DNA from: Strigamia acuminata
Lineage: Eukaryota > Arthropoda > Chilopoda > Geophilomorpha > Linotaeniidae
Direction of reading: 5' to 3'
NCBI GenBank assembly: GCA_949358305.1
Contig: OX442315.1
Span: forward strand, 9,388,427-9,452,426
Length of the DNA: 64,000 nt
Part shown: positions 54,005 to 64,000 of the stretch, piece by piece
Numbering within the stretch: the stretch's first letter is position 1
Layout of the letters: each line of letters starts with the position of its first letter
Program-made: the position numbers and the translations under genes
The notes under the pieces: generated by a model
Told to the model about the DNA's origin: nothing
Seen by the model: the letters and a program-made list of their open reading frames with translations, nothing else
Database searches by the model: none

Positions 54005-57000
54005 ATGGCCGATCGACGCAACCCACGATTAGAGCCGAGCGCATCGTCGAGAGACGAGAGCGACGGCCTAATCGTAAATGCAGAAGACGATGAGAATTGG
54101 GACGAACAACCGCCGTTGCAGGTAAATTAGTGTGATTTCCCCAGAGAAATCACATAATTCTTTGAATCTGTTGCATCCAACCCAGATTGGAGCGTGACTT
54201 GTGACTGATATATTTCTTTCTGTTTTATTATTGATTTAAGGCTGGCTAAAAACCCGAGAGTGGACCCAGATTCACCTCGGAGTCAAGGCCGCCAAAAAAC
54301 TAGAACAAAGGAAGTGTTCGCGGAATGGCGTCGTGGCAAACCAAAACCAAAACTAAAGGTTTTCTTTCTTTTAAAATTAAACATCGTAATAAATTAAAAT
54401 ACGATTAGAGTTAAAATAAAAAGTTTAACGTAATATTAAGAATTTAACGATCGGTTTTGCCTGCGACCCCTTCCTAAAAAGCGGATCACCTGAGTTCAAA
54501 GGTAGTGTTGGATCAGCGCTACGACGGCGGAGATCATCGCAGAACTGCGAAACAAGAAAATAAGACCGACGGCCGCAACAAAAGAAAGGAGTTGCTGCCA
54601 CCGTCGATCTTGAGCATATTTCTGATCCCCATCGTTAAACTGGGATTTATTATATTAATCTTGTGATCTAAAATTATTCAGGTCGACCCGCTAGAATCGT
54701 GGGACGCCCTGCCTTCGACGGTGTCAACCGCCAACAACATCTTTCGCGGAGCCCTGCCGATTTACCTGCGGCAGGCCTATCCTGCAGAGACCAGCGCCTG
54801 GAAAATCCGATTGATGTACTCCAGGACCCTCGAGGAAAAATTCGAGCGATCGAAAACGCTGGTCGAGTGCATGACGAAGGAGATGAGGGAGCGAGTGGGG
54901 CCGCGGATCCCACCCGATGCGGATCCGCCGAGCCCCGTTTACTCCGGGTACCTGGAAGAGGCTTACCCAGGCACGGTGGCCGAGCTGCACACCTCCCACA
55001 GGTGGAGCGAGGCCCCGACCTTGGCAGCCCGCCAGAAAATAGTGGACGACGAGATCGAACGCTTAAAGCGCACCGAGACTCACGGAGTAACCCGAGTTCT
55101 CGAGAGAAACGGTTTCTCCCCCGAAGAAATCCGTAGATGGCTTCGCGACATCGAAGAAGACCATTTGACACCCAGATGGATACCACCGGCGAATTTTACG
55201 GCCACGCAGTCTGAGATGTGGCAGTTATACCACGCTGGTATCCTGGGAAGTCGCCGCCATCACAGAAGATCGAAGCGTCCGGCGGAGTCCGCCCCACGCG
55301 GACCCGCACGAAGAAGACAGGCCGTCTCCCCAACAGAGGCCGGCCCGTCAACGAGTCGCGACTACCGCAGCCGCTCGAGCAGCTCCAGTTCCCGAACTCG
55401 AGTTGTCGTGCGCTCGGAGTGTCGCCGAGTAGTAACGCTCGAGCCTGCCTCGCCAGACGACGCGCGGGCTGAGCGAACGGTCGAATCTTCCGCCCACTGG
55501 GCTGCGAGGACCGAGACACACCAAGATCGAGGAAAGAAAAGATCCTCGTTGTTTATGGCGATTACCACACAGTCGTCAGATCAATCCTCGTCGCGACGAA
55601 CCGTCTCAACACACCAGAGACCGGATTCCCCGACGGACGTCCCCCAGAGGACGGTCCAACAAAGATCCGTCGCAGCCAACACCAGGAGGAATCGGAAGCG
55701 TAAAGTACGACAGAAGACGCGTGCGCGGTCTCTGATCGCGAAAGGATTGGAGAAAGAGCGAGAGATGGCCGCCGCAAAAAGGTCCGAACCCCGAAGTCTC
55801 GGATCCGCGGCTGGGCCGTCCAGGCTCCAGGCAGAGATTGATTTGGGAGAATTGACGGAAGAACAAATATCCCAAGAAGAGTCGGACAAGGATGGACCGG
55901 TCACGAAACAAGATCTGGCCATGGCATTGAAGAACGCCTTCCGAGGATACGCGGCCAACCGGCCGTCGGGCTCAACACCGGCTGTGCCCACCGCGCTTGT
56001 GCCCCCACAGGTGCAATCGCGATGGCCGCCACTCCTCGAGGGTACAAACCCAGCAGTGACCACGTGGACCCCTCCCCGGATGATTCCGGTGGGAGATCCA
56101 ACTCCCAAACGGGTCAGATACGACGACCTACCAGGGATGGGCCGTCCACCGTCACCCCCGACGCCACGAGTGTACCATCCTCATCGCAACGCCGAGTGGT
56201 ACGCGCAGCGGGGGATGGACGCCAGATGCCGGCGTGAAGCGGCCTATCCCTCACTCAGCGAGTTACAAGAATATCTGGCCGAATACGAGAACCCCGCGAT
56301 TGCCGAGTTGGCCATACGACAGGCCGACGCCGCCCAAACTCACCACATCAACTGGGCGATCGAACAGATGCGGACGTTGTCACAGCAATTCAGTGACAAT
56401 CCGGACCGCGCTCACCCCTGCCATCGGAGCAGTTTGAATTTGGCTGTGACGAACGTACTGGCCCAGCTGCTATCCCTGGGCGTCTTCTTGGACAGTCGGC
56501 AAGCTATGGCGGCCTGGACAATCGTCGACCGTGAGGGAGTTCACCTTCCTCGGGCGTTGTACCAGGTATGGGCCGGATGGACTCCTGAGCCCGCCTCGCT
56601 GCGCTTCGACCTGGCCAGAAATACGGAAAACCCAGGCCTACAGTTTTCAAAGATGCGTTCGTTAGCATTCCGCTACCGGAACCCCGGAGTCCACCCTTCC
56701 TTGTTGCGAACAATTCGGGAGGTTCCGGAGATACCGGGAACGGCGGCGAGCCTTCCACAGGCCATCGAGACCGCCCCCCCAGAGGCGGCGGTCCAACCAT
56801 ACATACCGACCCCAAAGCCGGTATTCCCGAAGGAGAAGCGACACGCGAATCGACCCATATTGATTCCGAAGCGTTCCAAGCGAGGACCCCGAACTCCTCC
56901 GCTGCCCTCTCCTTCACCACCAGCGGCAGGGCTGGCCGCTCTCTCTGCAGAGCCGGCTACGCCACCGTTGGAGAGCCCAATGGAGATTCCGCTCCCACCA

Positions 57001-57468
57001 TCGCCTCCGCCGCCCCCAGCAGCGCAGCTTTATTTGAGGCTGGGAGTGGAATACCCCTTCCTTCAGATGTCGGAGTTCACGCGACAACGCATCATTGACT
57101 CCGACGATCACGGCGAATCAATCCTCAAATGGCTAAACAGAGAAGCCCGATCCACCATGGACGCCGTCTTCCATCGCCGTATCCTACGGGCCCACAGGAA
57201 ACCCGGATCGAGCGCCGAGTCGCGAAGGATCCGACTCGTCCCCGATCGATTCCCCGCGTCTACCCGGATTTGGATCCATGAGCGTACGGGGTTGGTTGGC
57301 GAGCCAGCCGGCAGTCACCCGCAGTACTTCATCAACGAGCGACAAAATCCTGCGGATCTGACAACCTCTCTGCCCCCGGATTTACCACCGCCGCCACCGG
57401 CAGTGCCACCCGTGATCCTCCGCCCATGCAGAGGAGTGCTGCCGGCTCTTCGCAGAGGAGAGCGATGA
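54005..57468 (+). CDS. ORF3 of element D: spliced accessory protein (about 967 aa)
   Basis: Exon 1 54005-54121 (39 codons, starts MADRRNPRLEP, acidic) ends CAG before a consensus donor GTAAAT. Exon 2 54682-57468 follows an ATTATTCAG acceptor; both junctions are phase 0 and the joined frame is open. Exon 2 encodes a mostly helical N-terminal region ('NNIFRGALPIYLRQAYP', 'FTATQSEMWQLYHAGI'), a long Arg/Ser/Pro-rich linker with basic patches, a conserved middle block ('LDSRQAMAAW'), a polyproline stretch and a conserved C-terminal block ('ILKWLN', 'FHRRILRAH', 'FINERQNPADL'). No signal peptide, membrane segment or furin-type site, so not an obvious envelope. Homologous to ORF3 of element A. Function unknown; a nucleic-acid-binding or assembly role is only a guess. 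Confidence 0.7.
54122..54681 (+). other. Predicted intron in ORF3 of element D
   Basis: Donor CAG/GTAAAT, acceptor TTATTCAG/G, 560 bp, phase 0. An internal AG at 54239-54240 would open a segment (54241 to about 54357) that has a stop two codons in, so direct joining of 54121 to 54682 is preferred. Element A shows the same phase at the equivalent point (8901 to 9063). Confidence 0.65.
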
Positions 57469-57502
57469 GAAAATTGAGATCGCTCCGATCCGAGATCGAA
57501 GC

Positions 57503-57513
57503 TGGAGGAGGGA
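57503..57513 (+). other. Polypurine tract of element D
   Basis: GGAGGAGGGAC just before the TGTGG start of the 3' LTR. Confidence 0.65.
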
Positions 57514-57515
57514 CG

Positions 57516-58335
57516 TGTGGTGACCCAGTTGGATAAGTGTCCCCCCAGGGCGGATACTTGTCCTATGAGTCACTATGATTAAAGAGTCGTTCCCCCCCGA
57601 GTTGGCTCCACCTCCCCATGGCAGGTGTGTGCCCCGAGGGGGAGGAAGCGGCTGGTGGTCAGCCCCCATTGGTTGATCGCCGGCCCTTCACCCCACTGCA
57701 TAAAAGGCTGTGTTTCCCGCCTAAAGACAGAACTTACACAAACGACACCAAGAACACAGCAACTACCTCACCGTCAGGCCAACTTCAACTACAAGTTAGG
57801 ATTGATCGAGGATCGCTGAGTAAAGTGCAAACTGTAACTCTCACGAAGTCACTTGCGAGCTATTCCTGCGAAAGCACGAGAATAGCCCTTGTGAAATCAC
57901 CCAGAATAATCGCCCAGACGATTATTCGCCGAAGTAAGTGTCCGAGTGCTTTGTAGGGAACCCCAAAGTTCCTAGACGAGGCCTCTGCGACGCTAAACAA
58001 ACCCTAGACAACAGGCACGGATAGAAGACTCGAAAGAGCATTCCACCGCGTCCGTGAAGACGAATCCGTGACGAATTAACGACAACTCGAGACGCCGCCT
58101 TTGTTCCGCCGACCACGCGGAATCGACGACGCCATCTTGAGAAATCCTTTGTTCGACGCTGACCACGTCGACTCTAGAATTATTACTGAGTGTATTTTAA
58201 AGGCATAAAGCCTGGTGAATAAATTACCTGTTTATTTACATACATTTGGTATTCATTTGGGTATTTACATAATTGATCACAGGTAAAGTATTACACGTTA
58301 GCGCTATTTAAACCTATACCAAGTAGGACGCGACA
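57516..58335 (+). repeat. 3' LTR of element D
   Basis: 820 bp; same sequence as the 5' LTR wherever I compared them. Followed by the CCAC target duplication and LRR-5. Confidence 0.93.
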
Positions 58336-58339
58336 CCAC

Positions 58340-59386
58340 TTAGACTTGTCGACCACGTTAGCTCTTCCATCTCGACTAATAATCAAACTGCTGTCCCATT
58401 TGCCGCAAATTCAACGCTTAAACTTAAATTGGAGACCAAAATGCACGGACGAGATCGCAGCTGAAATCGGTCGCAATTGTCGACAATTGACGCATCTCGA
58501 TTTAAGTTCCTGTCCACAGATCACCGACACTGGCCTCTTTTCTTTAGCCACTTGCGTTAAACTGGAGTGTTTGTCTGTAGTAAGAACTAGTGTGACATGC
58601 GAGGGATGTTTCAGCGTTTTAAACCGACTGCCCGTTTTAAAGAAATTTCACATCGACCACAACTTGATGGACATGATAAAACGACAATCACAATCGATGC
58701 CGTTGCGCACTTATTCCATAGAAGAAATGAACCTTGTCCTGAATAGTAGTCAAGACATCGCCTTTCTCTTCACCGTTTTCCCCAAATTGACCAGTTTACG
58801 TGTTGACGAGGATACTCGAGCGGCACTACACGCGTGCGAACACGAAGTGCTGAGCGTTAGATTACAACGATTGACTGTTCTGGATCTGTCGAGTCTTAGC
58901 TTAGTCAGTCTTCGACTAATTAGTCGCTTCTGCCCAAAGTTGAAGGAATTGACACTGATTCAGTGTACGATTTTAGATGAAACCGATAATTCGCGAGATT
59001 CTGGCGTTGCTCTGTTCACGAAGCTACGTCGCTTGGAAATCATTTCGCTTTTGGTTAATATTGATTTACACGCGTTATTGTTTCAGTGTCCGAATGTGGA
59101 GGATGTACGTATTTCTAGTTGTGAAACACTTAATGATGAATTGGTATCGAAGCTTGTTGGGTCGAATGCATTTCAAAATCTCAAGCTTTTGGAGCTTTAT
59201 GTATGTCATTCGATTAATTTGAGTTCCATTTTGAAATTATTGAAAATGCGAAATCCGTTGAGGAAGTTGACCGTGGAACTATGTGGAAATATTAATACGC
59301 CAGCTTATGATCAAATTAAAAGTTATGTTGAATGCAACAACTTGGATTTACAGGTTAACCACAGACACTTTGATAATTTGCCTTAG
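58340..59386 (+). pseudogene. LRR-5, C-terminal 348 codons (gene split by element D)
   Basis: Continues the frame left at 45466 ('NLIH' then 'LDLSTTLALPSRLIIKLL'). Repeats and C-terminus are as in LRR-4 ('LTHLDLSSCPQITDTGLF', 'CNNLDLQVNHRHFDN'). No stop or frameshift. Together the two parts make a 446-codon gene. A truncated protein from an internal start is conceivable but unsupported. Confidence 0.92.
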
Positions 59387-59541
59387 TTTTAATTTTATGT
59401 CGCAACATGTTTACTACAGTATATTAATATAGTAAACAGATCTCGGAGTCGGACAGGCTTTCGAACATGACTTTGACATAATAATAACAATAATAATAAT
59501 AAAATTTTAAAAAATCAAGAATAAAATAATGGAACAAAATT

Positions 59542-59798
59542 TTATTTTGTGATGTTTTTCGCAGCAGCGACGAGTTGAGTATAACAACCGGTCAATAAAT
59601 CATTTGTGTGCTGAGATGGAAATGCGTTTTGAAAAATGAAGGCTGCAATAGAATTAAAAACATTATAACAACTTACAGAGTAAACCAAACTGCTAACTTA
59701 CTCCGGATCCTTGAAATAATCCCCGGCAAGTAAATTAAACTCACGTTTTTAATTAGCTTTTCTTCATCTTTCTCCGTGCAAATTTTAATAATATTGGC
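59542..59798 (-). pseudogene. Two 3'-terminal exons of gene family X (copy 2)
   Basis: Minus strand: exon 59798-59702 ('KICTEKDEEKLIKNVSLIYL') with donor GTAAGT in phase 1, and exon 59642-59542 ('FIFQNAFPSQHTNDLLTGC') ending TAA. Same splice phases and about half identical residues to copy 1 at 15308-15578. It lies only 170 bp downstream of the UTP23 stop on the same strand, leaving no room for its own 5' exons. It is therefore probably a fragment, unless it is spliced from further upstream. Product unknown. Confidence 0.5.
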
Positions 59799-59968
59799 CT
59801 ATAAAATCTCTATTTTTAGACGAAAAAGAACCGATATAACTTCGTGTGTGTATTTCGAATGAGTAAATCAAGTTAATTTTTGTTTTTTTTAATAAAAATT
59901 TATTTTTATTTCATTATTACTATTATTGTTAATTATTAATATACAATTTTCATATTGTTTCATATTTT

Positions 59969-60816
59969 TCAATTTTTTTTTTCTGACTTTGTTTTCTTTT
60001 TCTTGCAGCAAAGCGGGTTGGGACCTTTCGGCTTTCGGCGCTTCACCTTCTTGACAACTTTTCTCTCGTCTTTAAACGCTTTCTTCTTCAACTCGTGCAA
60101 CACCTTAAACTGATAATCCATCCTAAAATTTTAAAACAAATAAATTAATAAATAAATCCTTTAAAAACAAAACGAATTGAACCTTTTTTCAATTTTACTC
60201 TCGGCTTCGTGGGAACTCATTTGACTCGGTCTTTCCATCAAAGGTGCGTGAAAATCGATGTATAACAACGGAGTTCCAGGAACTTGTCGCGCCTAAATCA
60301 AAATTTTCAAAAAAATCAATAAAAATTAAAAAAAATACAAAAAAAATTTTTTTTTGATTTACTTTTCTCCTCAAATCATTATCCTGCGTTGCAAGTATGT
60401 AATGATTGGAATTATCGCTTCCCAACATGCTATATAAGCAATCCGATGCATTTCCAGGTGATTTTTCATGCCCACACGTGTGTGTTGCAAACTGCTTCAC
60501 GATTGCCAATGCTCCGTATAGTTTCGAACCTTTATTAAGAAAATTAAATTTAAATAATTAATAGGAACATCCGATAATATTTTTCCTTTGTTTTGTCACC
60601 TAATTTTTCAGTCTCCGTTATTACACACGCCGTTGAGAGCAATTTCACTTCCCCATCGAAATATTTGGTCAGTTGTTGTTTGATGTTAATTTGATTCGTT
60701 AACGCCGCTTGACAAAACGTGCCGTCAACTAGCACTTGGTATGGCTGTCGAAACCCGTAATTATTACGGAAAAAACTCAAATAGCGATCAACTGTCTTCC
60801 GCCGCTTGATTTTCAT
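59969..60816 (-). CDS. UTP23: UTP23, small-subunit (SSU) processome rRNA-processing factor (215 aa, 4 exons)
   Basis: Nucleolar PIN-domain-like protein needed for early 18S rRNA processing. Exons on the minus strand: 60816-60600, 60529-60363, 60292-60183, 60122-59969. Introns are 60-70 bp with GT-AG ends, and phases join cleanly. The N-terminus 'MKIKRRKTVDRYLSFFRNNY' and 'QPYQVLVDGTFCQAAL' are the family hallmarks. 'THTCGH...DCLYSML' holds the Cys/His zinc-binding residues and 'NHYILATQDNDLRRK' the later PIN-like strand. The basic tail 'PKGPNPLCCKKKKTK' matches the human 'GPNPLSCLKKKKK'. Slightly shorter than human UTP23 (about 249 aa). A broken partial copy is at 28441-28990. Divergent from EIF3H. 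Confidence 0.95.
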
Positions 60817-61005
60817 CCTAAAAATGCGTTTTTCAACACCAAAACAAATCCGCCATTTGTAATCCGATTCGATTAAATATATACCCACTAAATAGCTGCA
60901 CAGATATGACGTCATAAAATCTCTATTTTAATGTTATTGGATCATTTTTTCGACATCATCAATATCTAGGGGAAGAGCGGATCCACCACACCAATTTATC
61001 TCAAA
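60817..61005. promoter_or_regulatory. Shared bidirectional promoter of UTP23 and EIF3H
   Basis: Only 189 bp separate the two start codons. It contains a perfect palindromic CRE/ATF site TGACGTCA at 60907-60914, an ATTGG (inverted CCAAT) at 60936-60940 and a CCAAT at 60991-60995. No TATA box is evident. Transcription start sites cannot be placed. Confidence 0.7.
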
Positions 61006-63879
61006 ATGGCGACAGTTCGTTTGAATCGGCTTCCCGAGATGTGTAACATCGAATTTATCCAATTAGACCCCTTGGTAAGATTTAAAACAGATCAAAACCA
61101 TTAATTAAACTCGTTATACGCGTTTAAAAACAATTTTAACCGAGCTTAATACGTTTTAAACGCATTAAACGACCTTCCCTATGTTGACACGGGCCACCAT
61201 GTGCTAATTTTCATTCGTTTTCAAATGGTTTTAGGTGAGCTTGAAAGTGATTAAACATTGTCACGAAGAAGGCGCGGGGACAACCGACATTGCGCAAGGA
61301 GTTCTACTCGGTTTGGTCGTCGAAAATCGGCTGGAAATTACAAATTGCTTTCCATTTCCGCGCCACACGGACGAAGAGGATTTCGACGAGGGTAAAATAA
61401 ATCAAAAAAATCGAATTAAATTGTCAAAATTACCAAAAATAATTTTTTTTATACATTTTATTGCAGTTGAATACCAGATGGAGATGATGCGACATCTTCG
61501 TCAAGTAAACATCGACCATTTGCACGTTGGATGGTATCAGAGCACTTATTACGGCGGATATTTGAATAAAACGTTGTTGGATTCGCAATTCAGTTACCAG
61601 AATTCGATCGAGGAGTCTGTCGTGCTCATCTACGGTAGCTGGACACGGTTTTGTGCGAAGAAAAGTGTATTTACTGTGTTTTTTTGTTTTTTTTAAGATC
61701 CTTTGCGTACTGCGCGCGGGTTTCTGTCGATCAAAGCTTTTCGTTTGACGCCGGCGATGATGCAGCTGTACAGAGATGGCGAATTTTCACCAGACAGGTC
61801 TTTTTTCCTGATTAATTTCACCTTTTTATGTTTATTTGCGGCTTAGTTTGAAACTTGAAGCACCCAGAATGATGTGTGGGTGGTTTGGGTTTTGAATTGA
61901 ATTAACGCTTTTGCAGATTTGCTTTTTGCACAATTTCTAGAGCAGAACATGAGATGAGTGGAAATTTGTGCGGTTTACGGCGTTTTGTTTGCTCGTGGAG
62001 CTCTGGTAGGACAGGAGACGAAAAAATAAGCACAAGTTTTTAAGTCGAATGAAAAAGACTGAGGGAAGTCTGGTTTCAGTCCTGTACATCTAAATGTTGC
62101 CTTACCCCGGAAATAACAGAATTTTGTTGCATTTTATTTGAATGCAACACCGTTGCGCTGTATTACTTTTCATGGAACTTCTGAAATTAAACGGAAAACG
62201 GACGAACTATAAAAATATTTAAAAAAAATAAAAGCCTAAAATTTAATTAGGAAATTAAAATTATTTTTAATATTTTTAGAGTAGTTAGTCTTCTGCATTT
62301 TGTCTTGTTTTAGTTCCCATAAATTTTAATCGCACTAGCTGCATTCAAAAATTAAAATGACAATTTTAGTTTAAGTGTATTTTAAGTTTTAACGTGGGTT
62401 TAAACAGGAAGTGATGTCACTTTTGGTTTAAAATCGAAGTAAAACACAAAATGTTTTAGTTTTTGAATGCAGCTACTGACAAAATTTCAGAAGTTTCATT
62501 AAAAGTACGCCTCGTACGCCTCGTTATAACAAATCACAAGGGATCTAAAACATTAGGCGCGTTCAATATAAAATGGATTTTTGCTGATTTTTGGAGCCCG
62601 GATGTGACGGTTTTTCCGTCATAAAAACGAAATTGGATTTCAGAAAATCGGATTTCGGGAAAGCGACGTATATAGTCGCTTTCTTTGATTTCAAGTTGAT
62701 TTCGAATGCAGCCGAACGTTATTTAATGTTCCGCCGTACTGGTGTGTGGCAAAGCGGTTCAAATTGCGCATGCGCAGCAGTTGGATTTTGGGAAATTTTT
62801 AGGCCGTTTAAAGTTGAAATCAGATTTCCTTGATTTCAGAAAATCAAGAAAATCACGATTTCGGAAATCCATTTTATATTGAACGCACCTACCGTATTTG
62901 TTCGTTAGAACGAAAGGTTGTTATATCAACTAACCAAGCTATTTTTAACCACTCGTTATAACAAAATTCGTTATATCGCGGTTTGTTATAACGAAGTTCA
63001 ACTGTATAACAGAACAGTGTTGTAATATAAAAATTTTCGATTATATTTGCGTTAAGACAACAGTATTCGGACTTGAATTTGCTGTGATTTTAGTATCTGG
63101 TCCATTTTTTTAAGGTAAAACTTCACGTTTTGAGTTTAAAAATGAAAGTACCGGTATTGGGTATTTCTGGTATTTCACCTAGTGGCAAAATACGAAATTA
63201 TTCACAATTCTTTGAAAACGACTGTGTACTGCGGAGTCTGCAGACGTAAAAGCGACAAATGCCGATAAAACCCGCCGCACACTTGACATCAACTAGAGAG
63301 CACTTTTTGTTTGCTAAAATGCTTTGTTAACTGACCACCCCGTGACAAATATTTGCTATAAAAAAATGTATCGCGAGTGTTTGGAAACAGAAAGAGCATT
63401 AAAATTGTTTAAACATTTTAGCGCAAAAGCGACCAGGTTCAAAAACTAGCCTCAAACAAAACAGCATGTAAGTATGAAAATTAAAAAGAAATCCCTCTCC
63501 GTCTCCTTGCAGCGTGCGCAACGCCAAGATCACCTTCGGGAGCATGTTCGAGGAACTTAAGATCGTGATGAAAAATTCGCACATGGTCAACGTGTTGTGC
63601 TGCGAATTGAACGAAAACATTCCCGAGGAGAAGGGAAATCAGTTTCTCAATTTGGCGACCGGGTATATGCAAATTTATTGATTTTTGATTTTTTTTTTTT
63701 GTACTGAAATTTTTTATTTCTTTTCGATTGATTGACGCAAAAGATCGGTTTTGGAAAAACATTTGCGCTCGCTCATGGACTGCGTGGACGAGCAGGTGCA
63801 GGAAACCAACAAACTGGCCAACTTTTTGCGTTCTTCCGCCAAACAACAGCAAGCTAAGCAGCAATATCTGCATAAACGG
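61006..63879 (+). CDS. EIF3H: EIF3H, translation initiation factor eIF3 subunit h (partial, first six exons)
   Basis: Subunit of cytoplasmic eIF3. Exons: 61006-61074, 61235-61391, 61467-61634, 61698-61797, 63513-63662, 63744-63879. All junctions are GT-AG with matching phases; the fourth donor (GTCTTT) is weak but the joined frame fits. The MPN domain is clear: '[20 protein letters not shown]', '[19 protein letters not shown]', '[20 protein letters not shown]' and '[15 protein letters not shown]'. It lacks the JAMM metal ligands, as is usual for eIF3h. Later exons give '[15 protein letters not shown]' and '[18 protein letters not shown]', then '[16 protein letters not shown]', corresponding to the human C-terminal helices. 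The gene continues beyond the window. Intron 4 (1715 bp) holds a MITE. Confidence 0.96.
62556..62889. mobile_element. TA-flanked MITE in EIF3H intron 4
   Basis: 334 bp with about 25-bp inverted ends (left GGCGCGTTCAATATAAAATG, one mismatch in the mirrored end) and TA on both sides (62554-62555 and 62890-62891). On both sides are remains of an older element made of 'CGTTATAACGAA'-type words (about 62505-63006). Confidence 0.75.
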
Positions 63880-64000
63880 GTAAATATTTCGGCTAAATTG
63901 CTTTTTTGTGAACTAAAATGCAATTTCTTAAGGTTCAGGTCAATTTTTTTGCATAAAACTGCAATTTTATAATGCTTAAGTCCAATTTTATGCATAAAAC

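Larger units (their letters stand above)
45467..58335 (+). mobile_element. Ty3/gypsy-type LTR retrotransposon D (apparently complete and young)
   Basis: 820-bp LTRs (45467-46286, 57516-58335) at a constant offset of 12049, TG...CA ends, CCAC duplications at 45463-45466 and 58336-58339, tRNA-Pro-type primer site and a purine-rich tract (57503-57513). It has open gag (1046 aa), pol in the -1 frame, and a spliced third ORF. I saw no difference between the LTRs, and chance ORFs within them are identical. A complete set of open frames with identical LTRs suggests a recently active, perhaps still active, element. Confidence 0.96.

Noticed and set aside
54682-57468. ORF3 as an envelope gene
   Set aside because: No hydrophobic signal or membrane segment, no fusion-peptide-like stretch, no cleavage site; Arg/Pro/Ser-rich composition instead.
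1-64000. CRISPR arrays, bacterial operons or an integrated prokaryotic segment
   Set aside because: No regularly spaced repeats, no operon-like gene packing, and introns plus eukaryotic transposons throughout.

Overview
This is eukaryotic (animal) nuclear DNA, most likely from an invertebrate and possibly an arthropod. The two clear host genes have several short GT-AG introns: UTP23 (minus, 59969-60816) and EIF3H (plus, from 61006 past the window end). The rest is a young, repeat-rich region: Ty3/gypsy LTR retrotransposons, hAT-, Tc1/mariner- and Harbinger-like elements, and a locally expanded family of leucine-rich-repeat (LRR) genes. The species cannot be read from the sequence.

Layout, left to right. 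LRR-1 (minus; 13285-12336 and 224-1) is a pseudogene split by LTR retrotransposon A (225-12331; 4-bp target duplication GTTG; tRNA-Pro-type primer site; decayed gag, pol and a third ORF). Then come a hAT-type non-autonomous element with a second TA-flanked element nested in it (14082-15137), two exons of an unidentified gene family X (15308-15578), and retrotransposon B (15707-22299; tRNA-Phe primer site; RT and the integrase core deleted). A Tc1-like transposase relic (about 22721-23330) and LRR-2 (24574-26392, decayed, carrying a Harbinger-like MITE) follow. A truncated UTP23 copy lies at 28441-28990. Next is a duplicated block (29000-32360) with an RNase-H-like relic, an LTR fragment, a transposase-like fragment and the intact LRR-3 (31013-32356).

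Retrotransposon C (33451-40404, minus strand, 1.9-kb LTRs, tRNA-Gln-type primer site, no gag-pol) is followed by intact LRR-4 (40953-42284) and a second copy of the duplicated block (42890-45466). That block ends in LRR-5, which has been split by retrotransposon D (45467-58335). D appears complete and very young: its LTRs look identical and its gag, pol and third ORF are open. A second family-X fragment, UTP23 and EIF3H close the window.

The main points are as follows. Elements A and D share a downstream third ORF that is not a recognisable envelope gene and in D has a clean phase-0 intron. Both carry a textbook -1 frameshift signal (slippery A AAA AAC, 5-6 nt spacer, GC-rich stem, 21-nt loop) between gag and pol. 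UTP23 and EIF3H start 189 bp apart in divergent orientation, the arrangement I recall for the human genes. Segmental duplication spreads the LRR genes, and LTR elements have landed inside the coding sequence of two of the five copies.
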